The notes below the pieces were generated by a model that saw only the letters and a list, made by a program, of their open reading frames with translations, did not search any database and was not told the DNA's origin. Shown here one piece after another: positions 5,279 through 8,260 of a DNA stretch of 8,260 nucleotides. Position numbers and translations under genes: made by a program. The DNA lies in assembly GCA_023480605.1 (NCBI GenBank), contig JAMCWS010000118.1:1-8260 (forward strand), read 5' to 3'. Each line of letters begins with the position of its first letter. Position 1 is the first letter of the stretch. This DNA is from a bacterium. Its GTDB lineage: Bacteria; Sumerlaeota; Sumerlaeia; MVZB01.

Positions 5279-8260
5279 ATGTCATTTCGCCAATGGATCG
5301 TCAGACGCCTGGTGAACGTCATCAGCTGGCAGGGCCGAGCCCGTCGACTGTTTGCCGATGTCTTCATGGACCCCGCCCACCTGAAGCAATTTCTCGACGA
5401 ACCCGGGCAAATCGAGCGCCTAGTCGCCAACGAGGCGTTCACGACGGAGCATGGCGAGGCGTTCCTGGATCTGTATCTGCTGGAAACGCTGACTCAAAAC
5501 GGCCGATTGATGGACAAATTACTCGCCTATCCGGGCATTCTGCCGGCGCTGGCGGACCATCCGGCTCTCTTAGACCACCTGCGCCGTGATGCCGCGTCGC
5601 TGGCGCGCCTTCTGACCACGCCCGAGGCGCTGGAATGGCTGGCCGATCACTCCGGCGTGGCGACCAGCCTATTGGCCGACGTCCGCTGCCGCGAGGCGCT
5701 TTTGGGCAATGCCGAATTGCTGGGTCGGGTCGCCGCCGACGGACGGGTTCGCGAATGGTTGCTGGGGCGGCCGGAGTTGCTGGAGGCCATGCTGGCCGAC
5801 GCCCGCTGCCGCGAAATCCTGCTGGGCAATGGCGATCTCCTGTTGTCCGTGGCCTCCGACGCCCGCTGCCGCGAGGCGCTGTTGAATAATCATGAATTGC
5901 TGGGTCGGGTCGCCGCCGACGGACGGGTGCGCGAGTGGCTGCTGGGGCGGCCGGAGTTGCTGGAGGCCATGCTGGCCGACGCCCGCTGCCGCGAAATCCT
6001 GCTGGGCAATGGCGATCTCCTGTTGTCCGTGGCCTCCGACGCCCGCTGCCGCGAAATGCTCCTGGACAATCCCGATTGGTTGAGCGCGCTTTTCGAAGAT
6101 GCCCGCGCGATGGAAATCCTTCTGCAATCAACGGGGCGACTGGAATCGCTGCTCGCCGACCCACGCCTGGCGGACCTCGCCGCCGGCGCGCCGGCGGTGC
6201 GCGATCGGATCATGGCGGACGGCCGCCTGCGCGAATGGATATGCGGGGATCCCGCACTACTGGCCGGCCTGCTTGAGGATCCACGGACACAGGAAATCGC
6301 CCGCCGGAACGTGGGGCTGATTCGCGCGATCGCCGGGGACGAAGCGGCGGCGGAGTTCGTGCCCATCACGGACGCGCTGATCGGCCGTGTGGCCGGCGAC
6401 CGGCGCGCGCGCACCGCCATGCTGGCGGATCCCGCCATGGTCGGCGCGTTGCTCGAAAACGAAAACGCCCGCCGGCGCGTCGCGCAGGATCCGCGGGTGG
6501 CCGAGAGTATTTTCGCCAACGGACGGCTGCATGGCGACCTGTTGCTCGACGAGCGCACAACCAGCCGGCTGCTGGGCGAGGTGCGCCTGGTCGACAGAGT
6601 ACTGCTGAACAAGCGCGTTCTCGGCCGGATTTTTCAGGAGGCGGCGGTTTATGACCACATCGTATCGACGCCGCAGATTCTCGACCGCCTGCTGAACCGT
6701 GAAGAAAGCCTCGGCCATCTGCTCGGCGACGCCGCACTGGTGGCGCGGCTCCTGACGGCTCCGGCGCTTGTGGCGCAGATCGCCGCCAGCGAGCGGCTGG
6801 CCAAGTCGCTGCTGAACGAGCCGGCGATTCCGGCGCTGGCGTTGCAAAACGAACGGCTCGTGCGTCAGGTGCTCGCCGATGAGCGGGCGCTCGCTATCCT
6901 GGCGCGCCAGGGCGAACTGGTCGCCCGCCTGGTGGCCACGGAGGGCGTGGTCGCCAGGCTGCTGGAAGCGGCGCCGGTGCGCGAGACGATCGCGTCGAAC
7001 GATGCTCTGCTTCGGCGCCTGGTCGAAACCGACAAGGGCTTCGAGGCCGTGATGCGCAACGGCGCGATCCTGCGCCGCGTCCTGCTCGACGGGCGCACGC
7101 AGAACCTGTTTCTCACCGATGTCGGAGTGTTCCGCCACGTCATGGTCAGCGAAGCGACCGTCAACCGGCTGTTCGAATTCGAACCGTTTCGTGAACGCCT
7201 GCTGGCCAACCGCAAACTAATCGAAAGCCTGCTGGGCGAAAAGCCGGTGGTCGACCGGATTTGCGACGCCGAGCCGCTCCTGCGCGAACTACTGCACGAC
7301 CTGCGCGTGCAGGATCGGCTGTTTGCGTATCCGCTCGTTCTGCGTCGCATCGTGCTCGACGACCGCTGCCTCGACCTGATTCACATGGACGAGCGATGCC
7401 GGAAAAGAGTATTGCTGGGCGAGGCATCGATCGAGAAAATACTGGCCCACGAACCGGCGGTCCGCAAAATCGCCGGCGACCGGCGCATTTACGAGCAAAT
7501 GCTTCAAGACCACAAGCTGCTGGGGCGCCTGGCCCGCGAGGAGCGCATGGCGGAAGCGATCCTCGAAGTTCCCGACCGCGAACTGGAATCGATCGTTCTG
7601 AACGATCGCCTGACCGAGCGCAAGCGCCTCTACGAACGGCTCCAGGCGACGATTGACTTGCGGCGGGCGTGGGAAGCGCTGGCGCCGGCGGTCGACACGG
7701 ACCAACCGGCGACGCGAGCGCGGCTGGAAGCGGCCAAGGCGGGCCTCCGCCACGAACGCGACGTCAAGCGGGCCGTGCTTGACGCGATCTGCGAAGATGA
7801 CACGCTCCACCTGCGCGGAGGCGCGATGCAGTATGTCGAACGACCGACGCTCTGGACGCTGCTCCAGGAAATTTTCGTGCGCGAGGAATACTACTTCGAG
7901 CCGGGCTGCGAGAATCCGCGCATCCTCGATTGCGGCGCCCACGTTGGTTTCGCGACTTATTATTTCAAACGGCTCTTTCCGGCGGCTCGGATCACGGCGT
8001 TTGAACCTAATCCGGCCCTGTTCGAACTGGCGTGCGGCAACGTCGCGCGCAATGGCTTCACGGATGTCGAGGTGCTTCCGTATGCGCTATCGAACCGGGC
8101 CGGCAAGGCGGAGTTCGTCGTGCCCGCCATCGATTCGCTCGGCGGCTCGCTGACGGCGCGGCGCGCCGCGACGGGAGGGGAGACGACGCGATTCGAAGTC
8201 GAGTGCGTGCCGCTGAGCCCTTATCTCAAAGAGCCGGTCGACATGCTTAAAATGGATATC
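5279..8260 (+). CDS. Giant decapeptide-repeat protein with FkbM-type methyltransferase domain (3' end outside window)
   Basis: The frame is open from the ATG at 5279 to the window edge, 994 residues without a stop. Residues 1-28 form a basic amphipathic helix (for example QWIVRRLVNVISW). Residues 73-772 are 70 consecutive 10-residue units in one unbroken phase, roughly x-[D/N]-x-x-[L/V]-[L/x]-x-x-[L/V/I]-[L/A], for example ADGRVREWLL and GRPELLEAML. Residues about 775-870 are a charged, probably helical connector. From 882 there is a class I SAM-dependent methyltransferase of the FkbM type: ILDCGAHVGF (882-891) is the SAM-binding loop, ITAFEPNP follows, and DMLKMDI (988-994) is the start of the family's late motif, where the sequence is cut. 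FkbM enzymes typically O-methylate sugars or polyketides. The place directly after a Wzm/Wzt pair points to a surface polysaccharide. The repeat array is not a family I recognise. The protein has no signal peptide, so it is likely cytoplasmic, perhaps membrane-associated. Confidence 0.85.
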   Translation, partial: MSFRQWIVRRLVNVISWQGRARRLFADVFMDPAHLKQFLDEPGQIERLVANEAFTTEHGEAFLDLYLLETLTQNGRLMDKLLAYPGILPALADHPALLDHLRRDAASLARLLTTPEALEWLADHSGVATSLLADVRCREALLGNAELLGRVAADGRVREWLLGRPELLEAMLADARCREILLGNGDLLLSVASDARCREALLNNHELLGRVAADGRVREWLLGRPELLEAMLADARCREILLGNGDLLLSVASDARCREMLLDNPDWLSALFEDARAMEILLQSTGRLESLLADPRLADLAAGAPAVRDRIMADGRLREWICGDPALLAGLLEDPRTQEIARRNVGLIRAIAGDEAAAEFVPITDALIGRVAGDRRARTAMLADPAMVGALLENENARRRVAQDPRVAESIFANGRLHGDLLLDERTTSRLLGEVRLVDRVLLNKRVLGRIFQEAAVYDHIVSTPQILDRLLNREESLGHLLGDAALVARLLTAPALVAQIAASERLAKSLLNEPAIPALALQNERLVRQVLADERALAILARQGELVARLVATEGVVARLLEAAPVRETIASNDALLRRLVETDKGFEAVMRNGAILRRVLLDGRTQNLFLTDVGVFRHVMVSEATVNRLFEFEPFRERLLANRKLIESLLGEKPVVDRICDAEPLLRELLHDLRVQDRLFAYPLVLRRIVLDDRCLDLIHMDERCRKRVLLGEASIEKILAHEPAVRKIAGDRRIYEQMLQDHKLLGRLAREERMAEAILEVPDRELESIVLNDRLTERKRLYERLQATIDLRRAWEALAPAVDTDQPATRARLEAAKAGLRHERDVKRAVLDAICEDDTLHLRGGAMQYVERPTLWTLLQEIFVREEYYFEPGCENPRILDCGAHVGFATYYFKRLFPAARITAFEPNPALFELACGNVARNGFTDVEVLPYALSNRAGKAEFVVPAIDSLGGSLTARRAATGGETTRFEVECVPLSPYLKEPVDMLKMDI
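5495..7594 (+). repeat. Array of 70 coding 30-bp (10-residue) repeats
   Basis: Codons 73-772 of the methyltransferase gene read as 70 units of 30 bp. Early units (133-272) are highly alike and alternate between a type like ADARCREILL and a type like GNGDLLLSVA, so the DNA shows a 60-bp period. Later units, such as GDAALVARLL, RNGAILRRVL, GEKPVVDRIC and QDHKLLGRLA, share only the hydrophobic pattern at positions 5, 6, 9 and 10 and an Asp/Asn/Glu near position 2. Gly, Asn, Pro or Asp at unit starts suggests a short helix per unit with a turn between units. Weaker matching units may extend back to about residue 32. Confidence 0.85.
5675..6034 (+). repeat. Tandem 180-bp duplication inside the repeat array
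   Basis: Two copies of a six-unit (60-residue) block lie side by side: 5675-5854 and 5855-6034. Bases 5760-5874 are identical to 5940-6054 over 115 nt. The flanking bases of the block differ at only a few positions, many of them synonymous. A third partial copy (SDARCREMLL) follows. The near identity contrasts with the strong divergence of the rest of the array and marks a recent event. Confidence 0.9.

Noticed and set aside
5675..6060. CRISPR array or non-coding minisatellite
   Set aside because: The repeats are contiguous without unique spacers, stay in frame, and diverge as protein-level repeats on both sides.
5495..7594. Known repeat classes: leucine-rich variant (LRV), HEAT/ARM, pentapeptide, Sel1/TPR
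   Set aside because: Segments such as VAADGRVREWL superficially recall LRV, but the period is exactly 10 (20) residues instead of 24; HEAT, TPR and Sel1 units are 34-40 or more residues, and there is no five-residue A(D/N)LXX pattern.
5439..7942. Several long minus-strand and alternative plus-strand frames across the repeat region
   Set aside because: They inherit repetition from the 30/60-bp periodic DNA. Only the frame from 5279 is open throughout, has a ribosome site and ends in a recognisable methyltransferase domain.

Overview
This is a GC-rich bacterial window with little non-coding DNA. The export pair is of the kind used by Gram-negative bacteria for O-antigen or capsule, so a Gram-negative or other diderm organism is likely. 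I cannot name a phylum from the sequence. An environmental lineage such as Planctomycetota, Hydrogenedentota or Sumerlaeota would fit the gene mix (GH38 mannosidase, BadF-type sugar kinase, Wzm/Wzt), but that is a guess.

Left part (1-2450): carbohydrate turnover. The window opens inside a GH38 alpha-mannosidase gene, of which the C-terminal 336 codons are present. It is followed by a hairpin, a short spacer with a possible promoter, and a 47-codon, very basic two-knuckle zinc-ribbon gene. Convergent to that is an N-acetylglucosamine-kinase-like sugar kinase of the BadF/BadG family, read leftward from an extended -10 promoter near 2446.

Middle (2380-2948): a 569-bp divergent spacer, partly AT-rich, with several inverted repeats, a perfect TATAAT box and no gene that I can support.

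Right part (2949-8260): surface-polysaccharide export and modification. A Wzm-type ABC-2 permease and a Wzt-type ATPase are one base apart. The ATPase carries a C-terminal Wzt_C-like carbohydrate-binding domain. After a 202-bp gap with a second TATAAT box comes a giant gene that runs off the window after 994 codons. Its start is a short basic amphipathic helix. Then come about 700 residues made of a 10-residue repeat, 70 units in one phase with no insertion or deletion (residues 73-772). It ends in an FkbM-type SAM methyltransferase domain that is cut by the window edge. Part of the array is a recent 180-bp tandem duplication with 115 identical bases.

How they may work together (inference): Wzt proteins with a C-terminal domain export chains that carry a specific non-reducing-end modification, often a methyl group. 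A methyltransferase beside such a transporter is a natural capping enzyme. Tethering it through a long, unit-count-variable repeat rod recalls the chain-length ruler of E. coli WbdD, but with unrelated parts and the opposite domain order. This is the most interesting system in the window.
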